Shown piece after piece: positions 11,285-22,649 of a DNA stretch of 64,000 nt (positions within the stretch are counted from its first letter, which is position 1; every line of letters starts with the position of its first letter). The position numbers and the translations under genes are program-made. The stretch is taken from positions 248,001 through 312,000 of the forward strand of contig QVRM01005490.1 in assembly GCA_003439945.1 (NCBI GenBank), read 5' to 3'. Source of the stretch: Dermanyssus gallinae. Taxonomy: Eukaryota; Arthropoda; Arachnida; Mesostigmata; Dermanyssidae. The notes under the pieces were generated by a model that was given only the letters and a program-made list of their open reading frames with translations, made no database searches and had not been told where the DNA came from.

Positions 11285-11668
11285 TCACCAGCCTCCGTGT
11301 CCGTAGCCCCCTCCGAGGCCATCGAGGCCGCCACCGAAGCCACCTCCGAGGCCGTGAGAAATAACGGGAACGCTGTGCAGCGAGACAACGGGTTTCGCGA
11401 CAAACGACACCGACTTGACAGGCTTGGCTACAAACGATACGACGGGCTGCTTCACGAGATGCGTCGATACAACTGGCGTCTTCACGTACGACACCTTCGC
11501 GACCTTCGCGTGCGAGACGACAGCGTGGTCACCGCCATATCCAAGACCTCCGTAGCCACCAGCGAGACCTCCGTAGCCGCCTCCGAAGCCTCCATATCCA
11601 AGATCACCGGCGTATGCCGTGCCAATCAGAAGGCAGGCAGCGGCGACAATAACGCTAAAGCTGTTCAT
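11285..11668 (-). CDS. Secreted glycine-rich structural protein, MNSFS type
   Basis: The 127-residue protein is intronless. A signal peptide (residues 1-20, cleavage predicted after AYA) is followed by a Gly/Tyr block (about 21-46). A Val/Lys/Ser core begins with DHAVVSHAKVAKVSYVKT and repeats a roughly 10-residue pattern of VVSxHLVKQP and VSFVAKP. A second Gly-rich block ends in GYGHGGW. This matches the architecture of arthropod cuticle or cement-type glycine-rich proteins. A structural, extracellular role is inferred from composition, not from a catalytic motif. A TATA-like element lies about 61 bp upstream and a conserved AATAAA downstream. The paralogue in the duplicated block is 46057-46551, on the same strand. 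The antisense open frames over this locus are composition shadows. Confidence 0.85.
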   Translation of the reverse strand: MNSFSVIVAAACLLIGTAYAGDLGYGGFGGGYGGLAGGYGGLGYGGDHAVVSHAKVAKVSYVKTPVVSTHLVKQPVVSFVAKPVKSVSFVAKPVVSLHSVPVISHGLGGGFGGGLDGLGGGYGHGGW

Positions 11669-11728
11669 CTTCTTGCTAGCAATGCACCGAAAGCAAACCG
11701 CTATCTGCCTGTAGCAGATTATCTGCGC

Positions 11729-11735
11729 GCTTATA
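11729..11735 (-). promoter_or_regulatory. TATA box of MNSFS gene
   Basis: Minus-strand TATAAGC within 'gatataagcgcgc', about 61 bp upstream of the ATG. It lines up with 'gatataaacgcac' upstream of the 30423 and 63879 genes. In the 46-kb copy the same spot reads TCTAAGC. Confidence 0.6.
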
Positions 11736-12190
11736 TCTTATGCAGCAGGGGAGAGTGCACATTATCGATTTGGGGTGGTTGTATCTGCCAAGAAAATAAG
11801 CTTCCGAAGATTGGCAGGGTCAGGTCACATACTCGTATCGTTGTTTAACTGCCTACAGAATTCCAGTAAATAACTACAGTAACAATTTAAACCTTACGAT
11901 GTTGAAGTCACGCCTATAACTGCGGGTTACAGCGGATAAAGATCCGCTATGGCTGTAACCTCATATTATAATTATATAGGTTGTTATACACACATCATAT
12001 ATATATTTATATATATATCACTATAGTTGTTGGTAGTAAGATTGGATTGATACACACGGTGTGCTACGTAATTATAACAATATCTCGTTCACACGCGCCT
12101 GCAACGAGTATGAATCTAATGCCGAACATATTAGAACTTGATATCGACAGATGTTACACTCACCACAAAACTTACGCACACAGTCGTTAA
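11736..12190. other. 5' flank of glycine-rich gene, duplicated to about 11910
   Basis: Sequence to about 11910 matches 46620-46760 (landmarks 'gatttggggt', 'aagaaaataagct', 'ggtcaggtcacata'), so the promoter region was duplicated with the gene. Beyond that the two copies differ. A short TA-rich tract lies at about 11998-12020. Nothing else was recognised. Confidence 0.6.
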
Positions 12191-12192
12191 TA

Positions 12193-12752
12193 TTATAACA
12201 TTAACCCTTGAGGCACATATAATGATGATAACCGTGCCATGTTAGCCATGACCGTGCCAAGCCAGGACCATGTTATCCTGCACACTAATGGTCGGTTACT
12301 CTGGAAGGCACGTTTCCATTTTTTTGAGCGAAGAGCAGGCCCATCTGTATAGTTGCACATAGCAAAATGTACGTTTCGGTCTTCCCTGAATGTTCTGTAC
12401 ATGTTGAGTGTAATTGTACTGGTCGGTAATTTGTCTAGGATTAAATTTTCTACCAGAGTGCGTTCTCTGCATAGTTTTAGTGCCAGGGTTGCTGACGCGT
12501 TTTTGGGTAATCCCAGCACACGTTTCACAAAGCACGCCTTTACACGGTCTAATTTTTTGAGATCGCGAAATGTTAGGTGCGGCGCAATTACTAGGAGACA
12601 GTACTGGAGTATCGGGGTAATTTTCATCCTGAATATTTTCATTGCGATGTCGAAATCCACGTCTCGAAGCTCTCCGAGTAGCATAATCGCGGCCGTGGTT
12701 TTTGCTCACAGTTCCTCAATGTGTCTGCTAAAAGTCAGTCGCAGTGATCTAT
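12193..12752 (-). pseudogene. LINE family C, 3' fragment
   Basis: The minus-strand reading gives LTFSRHIEEL, a stop (about 12707), then MLLGELRDVDFDIAMKIFRM, VKRVLGLPKNASATLALKL and NYTDG...KWKRAF. This parallels the 33-kb copy residue by residue. The end reads ITW then shifts frame, and WHGYHHYMCLKG plus a stop is found in another frame after a small internal duplication of 'ggcacggt'. It is strongly 5' truncated and lies directly next to the decayed glycine-rich copy at 12765. The 45-52 kb counterpart block lacks it, so this is probably a block-specific insertion. Confidence 0.8.
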
Positions 12753-12764
12753 AGGCGGCTATAG

Positions 12765-13065
12765 GCGGCTGGCCTATGGAGATTTCGGAGAAGGTAATAG
12801 AGAATTCGGTGGTGGCTACGGACATGGTGGAGACCACGACCTAGTATCACATGCAAAGGTGTCGTACGTAAAGACGCTGGTTGTGTCGACACATCTGGTA
12901 AAACTTGATGCGTGAAACCCGTTGTCTTGCTGCACAGGGTTTTCGTCGTTTCTCATGGCCTCGGAGGTGAGTAAGGACACGGGCGCAAGGGACAGATAAG
13001 TAAAACTCCCTGATCCTCTGGCCCGCGGATAAATGTCTTTTTTGTACAATACTCGAAACATAAAC
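12765..13065 (+). pseudogene. Decayed glycine-rich gene copy
   Basis: The + strand reads AYGDFGEGNREFGGGYGHGGDHD then LVSHAKVSYVKTLVVSTHLVK before a TGA. After it, 'cccgttgtcttgctgcacag' and 'cctcggaggtg' still match the functional genes, out of frame. There is no signal peptide or promoter: the left edge follows a LINE fragment and a small direct repeat (ataggcggct twice). The same decayed copy exists at 49255-49510 in the duplicated block, with its own additional lesions, so the loss predates the duplication. Confidence 0.8.
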
Positions 13066-13755
13066 AAAATGACTCAAAACAAACAAGCTACCCATTCATC
13101 GACTAAATACCCATCGTTGAGTTGTTTATGCAATAGTGACACCTGATGATGCTGCAGAATAGCACGATAAAAATGCATGTCCGGTATAAAGTGCATAACT
13201 TGGAGAGAGCAAAATAAAATTAAAATTGGAATTTCTGTGTATAGCTGCCAAGTTTATAACAAGATGCCGGCGTCCATAGAGACGCGTTTCCGTGCGCTTC
13301 CAAAATGTAGCATTCTGGCATTTAAATCACGTCGTAAAGCGAGAATGCTTTGTCAGTGAGAAGAAGTCGCAAATATTGTCAGTAAACATACTGCCACCAA
13401 CAATATGCATATTTATATACGAACAGATATATTAAGGCATTGCAATGCTAACTAGTATTTGCAAGTTTGCCCCGCGGATATTGCGCAAGATGTATGAGAT
13501 GTGGTGTCCCCTTATAATAAGCGGCGGGAATATATATATATATATATAGTTTCAAGTTTCAAACGTGGTTTATTCAACGGAACTGCATTTTGCAATGCTT
13601 AAGTTCTTGGTGAATAAAAATGGATACAAAATAAATCAAGCACCGAGACAAAAGTTACACTCGACAGTATTTCAAAGAATGCTTTGAATAAGCGCAATTA
13701 CACAATACATAATCACAATAAGCATCATCACAATAATTTCTATACAGCGTTTGTT

Positions 13756-13793
<38 letters not shown>

Positions 13794-14637
13794 TAACTGC
13801 ACTTCATTTCGCAGTGTGGGAAACCTGTTAACATAAGCGACTGTTGTATAAAATATCATATATGGGTATAGTACAAAATAACCACATTTATTGTTTTAGT
13901 AGCATACAAGATACAAACATTTGATTAAATTCAAAAAGCGTTTTATTTTGGTGAACAAACTTTACGTTTTATTTAGTGCTGAAGAAAAGGAGTAGACATT
14001 TATTTTAAAGGTACGTGTACCCTTAATCTGTAAGCTTATAATTTCTGGAAATAAATTTGCTAGGATTCGAAGTAGCGTGCCACATTTGAATGCAGCGCCT
14101 CAAGCGCTATGTTGCGTTTTATTAACGTCTCATATATTTGCAATTGTATTTTAAATTTAACTAAGGCCACCAAACCTCGTGAGTGTTATATATTCAATGG
14201 CAATCCAGAAGATTAGCTGATATGTATCTATAATGTACAGCGTATTGATGTATCTTTTCGGTTCCAGCCAATCAACACATAGTTTAGTCACTCACGTCAA
14301 CGGAATCGCAATTAAACACAGTACGAATAAGCAGCGAAACGTGCCGCTAGATGATTGCTTCTACTGCGTTTAATATTAAAACGCTTACATTACTTTCATT
14401 AAATGCGATGCATTTCAAACTTAGGCGGAGACATGACTAGCAACGACCTGAGGATTGGAGATCGCTAATGATGGCCCCCTCTCCGAGAAACGTAAATCTT
14501 AGAATACGATTGGTAATGATATTTATACCAACAAGGCACGATTAAAGGCGGACGCGACACCTAGGGGCGAAGGTACTGCCGCAACGAAAATGTAGCCCGT
14601 CATAAGTCAGTCGTCTTGGCTTACAGGCAGAATGCGC
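13066..14637. other. Intergenic part of duplicated block, TA arrays
   Basis: No gene was seen. Several stretches match 49510-52310: 'gatgccggcgtccata' with 49598 onward, about 13860-14150 with 51065 onward, and about 14430-14640 with 52078 onward. TA arrays lie at about 13531-13549 and 13759-13791. The piece between them (about 13440-13800) has no counterpart in the other block and may be a private insertion. It includes 'tttcaagtttcaaac' and an unplaced 3'-UTR-like segment. Confidence 0.55.
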
Positions 14638-14777
14638 AAATAAACTTGAACTGCTGTCAAGCGGCGTACGAGATGCTCTAAAAATATCAGTACTTTATAT
14701 ATATATATATATATATATAAAGTATTGATATTTTCAGAGCATCTCGTGCGCCGCTCGACAACGGCTCAAATTTATTT
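14638..14777. repeat. 60-bp inverted repeat around a TA array
   Basis: Left arm 14638-14697 and right arm 14718-14777 are imperfect reverse complements (for example 'cgagatgctctaaaaatatc' against 'gatattttcagagcatctcg'). They are separated only by about 20 bp of TA. A second TA array follows at 14782-14811. The paralogous site near 52300 has only the left-arm start, so the right arm looks like a local inverted duplication. Confidence 0.85.
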
Positions 14778-14779
14778 GA

Positions 14780-14817
<38 letters not shown>

Positions 14818-14999
14818 GTATGCCACGTAAATGACACCTTGAGTGCAGCGTATTTAATCGGCTCCTTACCATTAGTTCTTAGAGCTCCACTTTCCACTGG
14901 ATAGTGGCTGGTAGAGTCACTCTGGCCTACGCCCCTATATTATGCGACTGTTTTTTTTATTATATATAATATTATTTGTTTTTAATACTATTATTAAAT

Positions 15000-15640
15000 G
15001 ACTAACAATGAATCACGACAGGCGCGTGACCTGTCAGGAGCATTGGGTGAAAGTATCTCAAGCATAAAGGAGGTACGAAGTGCTCTAACAGCCATCCCAA
15101 AAACACGCGACATTAGGTCTAGGTCGACAGGGTCTTGGATATCGGCGGCAAATTGCCTATGCTCTAAAAAACAAATTTGGCCAGTGGCAATCTAGCGATA
15201 TACTTTCCAGTAACGGTGAGGACTATATTACATCATTTTGTGTCAAACCTCCTGCACGAATTAATAAATAAATGAAAATAAATAAAACATTCGGTAAAAT
15301 ACAATCGACTGCTCAGCACGGAGTAATTCTTGCACATGGTGAGGACATCTTAGCCGGGTTCGAAGAGTTCCCAATCCCCGCTTTGAAGTTCGCAGATGAC
15401 ATTATACTATTGGCACGAAGCTAAAGCAAGCTAAAGAAACTGTTAGAGATAAACTCTCAGTTTGGAAATAAAATGAATCAAACAAGTAACCTAGAGGAGA
15501 GTACAATGGTGGTGTGCATAAACAAAGATTCAGAAAAACCGGTTTCACTCCAGGTACAGGTGCACTTACCAGTAGAGTAAACATTCACAGACCTTGGCAT
15601 CGTCTTGTCAAACTTAAGGCGATGTCTATATACGCAGGCT
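15000..15640 (+). pseudogene. Decayed LINE RT fragment
   Basis: At about 15385-15415 the + strand reads LKFADDIILLAR, a reverse-transcriptase catalytic FADD box. The surrounding sequence (about 15300-15530) matches 52330-52520, where FADDIALLAW is read. Stops abound. The upstream open frame at 14998-15195 may be part of the same element, but I recognise no motif in it. Both copies lie at the end of the duplicated block. Confidence 0.55.
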
Positions 15641-15884
15641 CATTCGAAGCCAAAAGTTAACACACTTATCTATTAACTGCTCACAGAGCATTAGGGGTTT
15701 TATTGTGTTTAGAATTTTGAAGGTCACGTTGAAGATAGTGACAGCACCAGCGTTTACCCACGTAAATGCACTTATCGTGATGTCGGAGACTCTGGCAAGT
15801 AAGCTTATGACAGTTCCAGATTCCAGCGCGTTAGGCATACACAATAATAAAGTTTCCTGCGAGTTAACTAAATGCAATATAAGC

Positions 15885-15985
15885 TCGTTTGTCGATCCCG
15901 GTGGCGTGGTGGCATGCGTCTGCGCCACGCGACCGGAGGAGATACATAGGTGCGCGGGTTCGAGCCCCACCGTTGCACATTTGTC
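15885..15985 (+). ncRNA. tRNA-like sequence, possible SINE head
   Basis: The segment 'tggcgtggtggcatgcg' is A-box-like and is followed 55-60 bp later by GGTTCGAGCCC (15958-15968), a good pol III B box. GTGGC...GCCAC can form a D-arm-like stem. The acceptor stem does not close well, so this is more likely a tRNA-derived SINE head than a working tRNA. No second copy was found in the window, which weakens the SINE reading. Confidence 0.3.
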
Positions 15986-16129
15986 TTTATGGGGGTCCGT
16001 CTATAAAGCAATGCGAAAAGTAGTCCCATGGACGTTAAATATTGGCTGAGAGTCAGCCCCGAAAGGATTTTATTAATATAAGTTGGTTTAGTTTTAGAGT
16101 CAGGGAGCTTTAAAGTAAGTTACGTTAAA

Positions 16130-16560
16130 TTGCAGTGTACTTTTGGCGTACGTGTAGTGCGCGTTTGGTGCGTATCACGGAACGCACGCGAAAGCCGACA
16201 ACCGGGCAGATCATCGTAGTGACCGTTCACAGCTAGTACCGCTCCGCAAGGCAAGAAGGAGGGAAGGGCCAAGATGGATTCTCTTTCCTGGGCGCGGGGG
16301 AAGAACCATCTGCTGCGCTGCCTGGCGGCCGAAACGGAAACTACGACAGGTCACTCTCACGGTAGGTGGCGGGCAAAGCAGACGTATTTCCGCAGCGGTC
16401 CCGCAGCGGTTTAGCAGCGGGGCGTGGCACAGCACAAAGTCACCAGCACAACAACACCGCACTGAGACTTCCGTAGCAAAGTCTAGTACAAGCACGCGTG
16501 TACAAAACGTACGCCCGTTGTCGTCAATGGTCAGCACGAGACTCCTGCTGATGAAACGTT
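16130..16560. other. GC-rich island, unrecognised
   Basis: About 430 bp that are clearly more GC-rich than the surroundings. There is an open frame on the minus strand (16537-16211), but it has no recognisable motif and a Cys/Arg-rich low-quality look. It could be a CpG-rich promoter remnant or part of a repeat. No function is assigned. Confidence 0.3.
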
Positions 16561-16758
16561 AGATGTAGCGGAGATCACCAATAGACTAACACGAGAGGCC
16601 TCTGCTAATTGTCTCGTGTAGTAGGACACCCTCGACACGACGTTGGCTTGGCCAGAAGCTAGGTTGGCCTACTTTCTTTGTACAGGGGAAATAGTGGGTC
16701 TATACAGCAAGTTGGTCACCATGATAGTATCACTTTTTTGTTTTTTTTCTGCCGAGCA

Positions 16759-16790
<32 letters not shown>

Positions 16791-16919
16791 TTATTTTCCG
16801 TATAATGCATTATGCATATGTCACGATGGATTAGCTAAGCCAATGCGCCTAGTGGACGCGCATTGTGACTGCCACGTGTCCGTTTCGATGAGGCCAGGCC
16901 GACACCACTTCACGTGCCC

Positions 16920-17860
16920 CGAATGACGGCAGCGTTTCCACGTTGTATGTCAAGATCCAGACGTTGTTTGAAAAACAACGACCACCTGTTATCACCGGAT
17001 GACAGGTTTAAAAAGATGCCGACGTTGCGGATCAGCTGCTTGGTCCGAACGCCAGGAGCATCCAGGGTTTAAAACGCAAGAGGACAGAATTCGTGTGGAT
17101 ACCCGATTGATGAGTATCTTCTCAACTTGCTAATCTCCACAAGGTGGGCTGCATAACCGACTTCGGATGCGCCGCCACCGACCATAGAAGGGGCTAAAGA
17201 GTCGGCTGCTGAGTTACGGTTGCATTCCAAACCAGCATTTTGTCTCGCTCGAATGGTGTAAGTGTCATTCCGTCTGGACGTCTGCCGTCTTCCGCCCAGT
17301 GGCCTGGGGATTCAAGGATGGACGAACGACCTAAGGGCTCAGCTAAACGTCTCATTGATAGCGTGTCTCGAGCGTCGTCCTGCCCTAATGATGCACGATA
17401 GTCCGTGATGTCCTTGTTTATCGACGGGGTGACCACATTGACACCGATGAGGGGTTACTAGGGCTGCCCCTAGGCGTAGGCCTACTGTTATGCGAATCGT
17501 CTAATCACCAAGAAGGGTTCCTATGGTGGCACTGGGAAGCGCGTGTAACCAGGCGCCTGAGTCCTTGGCGGATACAGCGTTTTGGCGAGCCGTGGTCGTG
17601 TCGTCGGCAGATTCGTTAAAGAGACGTCGTTGTACCTCATCGCGCAAAGGGGCACCCCAGTCACGCTGGAATAATACGTTTTCGGGCTTACCTCCGCACG
17701 GCGCCTTAAGGTTCTCCTGAAGATAAGCTAAGCGGTTTTTAAACTGGCCGACTCTCGTTGTCTCTAAAAGGGGGATTGTCCTGTATTCAGCGCATAGCAT
17801 TGATGAGACTATAGCAGGCCCGGCCAGGGTCAGTCAATTCGATACCCCGAGGTATCACTT
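16920..17860 (-). pseudogene. LINE relic with restriction-like nuclease C-terminus
   Basis: On the minus strand 17800-17501 reads QRDWGAPLRDEVQRRLF then SGAWLHALPSATIGTLL. The stretch 17340-17194 reads RRPDGMTLTPF...MLVWNATV, and about 16985-16940 reads QRLDLDIQRGNAAVIR. These blocks occur in the same order as at 26285-25604, 54652-54124 and 55741-55213, and the first is the segment immediately upstream of those. A PD...D-like pair followed by QRGNAA is what I associate with restriction-like-endonuclease LINE tails. In this copy D of VWDAT is N (VWNAT), so the putative active site is gone. Multiple stops occur and no RT is seen. Confidence 0.55.
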
Positions 17861-18986
17861 CGTACACGGGCTTTCAGCCTTACGAACTACACGACTATAA
17901 TGTTGTAATACACATAAGATACTGTAAATAAAAAAAAAGGTATTACTTACGTTTCTGCTTGCAAAGAAACTCTAGCTCCTTAAAAGTCAAACGTCGTCCC
18001 TTACAGACAGGGGGCGCTACCAACAGAACCGAACAAGCTTAACTTATAGAACATGCGATTGTACAATAATATCATTAAAATATCTGTACCCGCTTACGCC
18101 TTAGAAGGCCTAACACCGATAACCACAAATGGCTTATGTTACGTCACTCAAACCACCTGCTTCCACTCAAACTTTTTGGCTCAAGTGTAGATAGCACTTT
18201 TTAGGCAGCTTAACGGATGTAGTCTGTCAGAGTCGGCTTACCACAGCATACATGAGAAAGTCTTACTGCCAAAGGCGCCTCTCTTAATAGCCAACACTAC
18301 GTAGTCCTTGGTTATTCTGCTGAGCGTAGCTTCTCGAACTTTCTTTTGGGGCATTAGAGTTAGTAAATTGTGAGCATGTTCCAACTATGGTGATCAAGCC
18401 TGGAATTGATAGAAATAGCATAGATTAAATCATACATCTAAAACCCACTGTAAGTTTATACTTAAAGGCAATGTTTTTTTATTAAATAATTGCCTTTGGA
18501 AGTCGGCTAATAAATTAAAATGTTTTAGCGTGCGCATTAGCCACCTTGGAAATATATATACATCAGAAGTGTATCTTCGTTTTATAGAGTAAAAACGGAT
18601 TATGTAAATCATTTCTGTGGCGTGGCTTATAACGTGAGATACCTAAAAGATTGTTTGACAAAAAAAATTATAACAAGTGCCTAATGACTAAAGCATTTGT
18701 GGATGTTCTGTAAACATTTTTCTAGAAATACGTTGTTGTGAATTATATTGTCGAAAACCAAACGCAAAAGTTGGTGTCTTTACGTCACAATTAAATAAGA
18801 GACTAGTTAGGTGGTTCATTGACTGTCCACCACTGAGCGGGTGCACCACCACACCAGGTGGCACGACATAAACTGTGGGCTCTCGTTCTGCTTTTTCGAG
18901 CAGCCGTCGTGAACTACTACTATGAAGAAAGCTTTATGAACTGTGTATTACTCAATTTGAGTAAAATGAACGTAATTGAACAATAT

Positions 18987-19031
<45 letters not shown>

Positions 19032-19099
19032 ACTATATAAATATATATATATATTTATATATATATATATACGTATATATGCATAACTAAATATAGTCA
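17861..19099. other. AT-rich intergenic stretch with long TA array
   Basis: No gene or transposon motif was recognised. A compound TA array fills about 18981-19080 with a few interruptions and ends just before a decayed glycine-rich gene copy. Confidence 0.6.
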
Positions 19100-19500
19100 A
19101 AACTACCGTAAAGCGTATCCATGCGCTTGACTAGTGAAATGTTCCGTCTCTGACCAATTACACAACGCTTCTAGCTCCATCCCACAGCGGCGGACAGAAA
19201 AGGTGGATTGTGTGGTTACAGTTGGAGAAAGCTTATTGTTTAAGAACGTGAAGGCACCCGTCGTATCTACATGAGCCCGTTGTCTCGCACGTCGCCACGC
19301 CAATCAAAACTCTGTCGTACGTGTCGGTACATAGCACACATGTCATTACTCACGTTAGCGGGGACAACTACGGAGGAGGCTACGGAGGTGGACACGGAGG
19401 AGGTTATGAAGGTTGACACGGAGGAGGTTATGGAGGTGGGCACGGTTGGAACATGATCCTACTGCCAGCCTCTGCTAGCAGCAGATTATGAATTCCAGAT
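19100..19500 (+). pseudogene. MKFAF-type glycine-rich pseudogene with internal deletion
   Basis: The 5' part (19100-19220) still resembles the promoter region of the MKFAF genes (gtatccatgcgcttgacta, then a 'ccgtctctgacc' block), but the TATA box is gone. The coding start and the first glycine block are missing. From about 19303 the sequence resumes as 'aactctgtcgtacgtgtcgg', skips the last VSKPVVS unit, and continues with CATAGCACA...GTTAGCGG and the C-terminal Gly/Tyr block to about 19450. A TGA interrupts the Gly block and the end reads GHGWN instead of GHGWW. It lies 4.6 kb before the first intact copy, in the same orientation. Confidence 0.8.
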
Positions 19501-20560
19501 CAAACTACATTGTATATTTGTGTAAACATGAATGGAAGTATTGTCTGGGAATAAGTTATCTTGGATTTTATTTTGTTTATTAGGTTGCACCTTAATGAAC
19601 GGCTATTTAAGCGTACTCTTCGGTTACGTATTTTAATTTCTACCCAAAAAGGCATGTGTATTTAAGTGATCATTTTCATTGTAATAATATTATTTTAGCA
19701 AATTAACTTATATGATTCTTTTTATAAATTCAACATCTATATGATCCCTTTCATCAAGATAATTATTGAACCACACCGTCTTAACGAGGTCGCATCTAAG
19801 CGTACTTATTTATGCATTTCTAATCACTTTTCTTCTATGCTAAACGCCTCGCATGAATCCTACAGCAGGGCTCTAGCAAAGTCGATATTTGCCTTATAAG
19901 AAATAATATTTGATTAGTTTGCATTTTTACGTGGAGTATATTACTTGACGCGGGTTAACAATGCAAGGGGAGTTTTAACAATATTTGGAACTATTGTGTT
20001 TGCAAGCTGAAGAATGCTCACCGTGAGATTCAACAATAAGGTCTGCCATTGTAAAGAACCTTGGGCAAAGGCTGGACGAAATTACAGACATGTGTATACG
20101 CGATAAGAAAATGCAGATTTAAGTATCACTTCTGCCAACTCACCAGGGAATCTAACTGCACTAGCAATCTTCTTTAAACGCTTATAAAAAGCGTTTACCA
20201 TGCGATCGAACACTTTTTAGTCAAGCCAACGGACGCACTTATTAAAGACTGCACGTATCCTACGTGCCGGATAAACTGGTCCGTTATTAAATTATCTACA
20301 TTAAAAAAAAACATTTTATTACATATTATATGAGATCGCAATCATCAAATTATTTAAAGTAGTCACTGGCTCTACCATTACGGTTACTTTGCGCGAGATT
20401 AACTTTTGCATAGGCGTGAAGGCCATCGGGACAGAGTTCCGTAAGGGCCTAAGTTATTACGGATATAAGATTCCAACTTTTTCCGGATCCTGATAGAAAG
20501 AAGACGAGCATGCCATGCGGCAAAGCGCTTAGCTCACGCTGACAAAAGTGTCGGATCTGA
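19501..20560. other. Intergenic, nothing recognised
   Basis: Moderately AT-rich, without open frames of note or repeat ends. I see nothing that supports a feature. Confidence 0.5.
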
Positions 20561-20569
20561 CTAGCCGCT

Positions 20570-21805
20570 AAGGCGATGGCAACCGAGCAGTCAATCTACC
20601 AGCGAGAAGAAAAGTAGGAGCAGCTGACTGCAAAGCAGACAAAGACGTTGAGGATGACGGCCCTTAGCCCCTAGCTCCCTTAGACGGAGCAAGACAAACC
20701 CTTCGCGTAAGAAAAAATGCATGGGGTTTTTGCCTTTTTGATCACGTAGGTGCCGGTACCAACTAAGTATTTTAATGTTTTTTTAAATCTAGGATGATAG
20801 ATCGGAATGTGTACCCTGGTGCCCGAGAAGTAATAGAGTTAATTTTGGTCTGCCATGCCTTTATTGTTTTCTCTCTCTCTAATTTCTTATTGCAGCTCAA
20901 GCCATTGTCTCATAGCCCTTGCCCTTCCTCTATCTTTAGGTCCAGGGGAAGAACTCTTGCCAGCCCCAGTGAAGCGTAAGTGCTTTCTTTGGGATAAGCT
21001 TGGAGAATCGTGACCGCTATCCTCTTCGTGCTAAGGATTCCTCTTGCTCTCCTTGTTTTTGCAGCGGGTTTAAACAAAGCCGGACACCTAAAGATAGCGA
21101 TCGACTCGACCGCTGACATCAGAAGCTTGCGTCTGCATCCTCGTGGTCCGTGAATACTTAGCAGTGTTAGCTCTTGCGGTTGCATTGGCCATCTTGGCCG
21201 CCTTAGCCGACCATTTTTTTAGGTGGCCATGCCCCTATGGCTCTTGTCTAAGTGGATCGCTAGCATCGGGCATTTTTACCAGCTTTATTTGCTGTCCCGC
21301 TAGGTATAGTCTGATGGGACCTAACTTATTTCGCTTGTTAGCAGTAGGGCTTTGTTTTTTTCTAGAACGTTAACTGATTTGACTCTGTCCATCTGTCTCT
21401 TCGTAGATGGTAGTGTTTTATTAGCATTATGTTTTAGTTCTTCGCCAGGGTCTGTCTGTACCGTGATGACCACATCATTCGTATGCGCGATCATCTCTAC
21501 CTCTCGAGGCGCGATCTCTCTGAGGCGTCCCTGGCGTTTAGAAGGAACGGTGCGCATATAAGGGGCCGAGAGAAGTCTGTCTTCTTCTCAAAACAATTAT
21601 TGACTTCTATTTTTGTTTGTTCTTGAGAGTTTGCTCGGCTGTCTTGAAACCGAGTGGCTGTTTCCACACCCTGTCCCGTCCATCTCTCGGTGTTTGTCTT
21701 GCTCCGTTGGACCGTCATCATTAACGTCTTTGACTGTCTTGCAGTCAGCTGCTTCCACTGTTCTTCTCGCTGATAGATTGGCTGCTCGGTTTCCACCGCC
21801 TTAGC
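20570..21805. pseudogene. R1-like LINE relic with inverted flanks
   Basis: On the minus strand 21150-20910 reads GCRRKLLMSAVESIAIF, then ILSTKRIAVTILQAYP and ASLGLARVLPLDL. This matches the thumb region of R1-type RTs (the STxALxVLAxxPP-type block). The same segment is on the + strand at 52610-52830. The outer parts form an inverted repeat: 'ccgagcagtcaatctaccag' at about 20582 is the reverse complement of about 21781-21800, extending about 85 bp. The whole stretch is riddled with stops. Confidence 0.55.
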
Positions 21806-22239
21806 GGCTAGTCAGAATTGACACTGTTTTCAGCGTATGCTGAGCGCTTGGCCGCATGTCTTGCTTGTTTTCTTTCTATAGGATCCGGAGGTAGTTGGGA
21901 CCTGCCGTGAATCTGGCGTGGCGGCCCACATTCCAAATAGGTAATACTTGACCGCGTCGCTTTTGCAGTTTTGCGCAACGTAACTAGCGTCTCCGTACGT
22001 GCAACATATCTGGGTTTCGGCTTTCTTGTGCATACATTCCTGTGTTGTGTGCCCTATATCCGTAATATTTTAGGCCCTTAGGGATCTGTGTCCCAATGGC
22101 CTTCACGTCTATGAAACGTCGTGTTGATTGTCAGGAACAAGCGGTGGATAATTTGACTTCACTCTTAAGTGCCAGGTACTGGAATGGGCTAAACCCACAG
22201 TAAATGCAAAACTCAGGGATAAATTGACTTACTAGGGAG

Positions 22240-22645
22240 ACGGAACAGGAGCAAATATCCCATACTCTCATTGGTACCTACTATGTTTTCCATGGAGATC
22301 TGGGCCATCAGAGACTTAAGCTTAAGGGGGAAATGCGTTTGGTGGTTATGGGTGTCAGCGGGCTAATATTCAAAGACAGCAGGTCTCTGTACCGATACGC
22401 AAACATTCGGAGTACCAGTAGTGAAGCTCTGGCAAGCCTGAAATCAAACCGCGTTCTGCATAGAAAAACGAGGATTAAGCTAAACTTCTCTCGTCACATT
22501 TCTCGTCTGTTCAACCCTGTTCTAGTAACTAGCGCATCTCCCACAACATCTGTGCATAACTCGATAGTTCCCCGTGACTCGCCGATTGAACTAGTGCAAC
22601 ATGCACTCGCAATTGCTGCGTTTAGAGCCCAAATACAGCCACACT
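22240..22645 (+). repeat. Dispersed LINE-like repeat, partner 53217-53500
   Basis: Starting at 'gacggaac' the sequence follows 53217-53500 closely, including 'aggtctctgtaccgatacgc' and a frame reading SLYRYANIRSTSSEALASLK. In LINEs such a basic/aromatic segment can lie between endonuclease and RT (compare SLFRYANERIKGTESLPP in the CR1 at 8.2 kb). A decayed CR1-type linker is therefore likely. It leads directly into the RT relic at 22650. Confidence 0.55.
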
Positions 22646-22649
22646 AGAC

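Noticed and set aside
15958..15968. Functional tRNA gene at 15.9 kb
   Set aside because: The B box is good, but the acceptor and anticodon arms do not fold convincingly. Kept only as a tRNA-like or SINE candidate.
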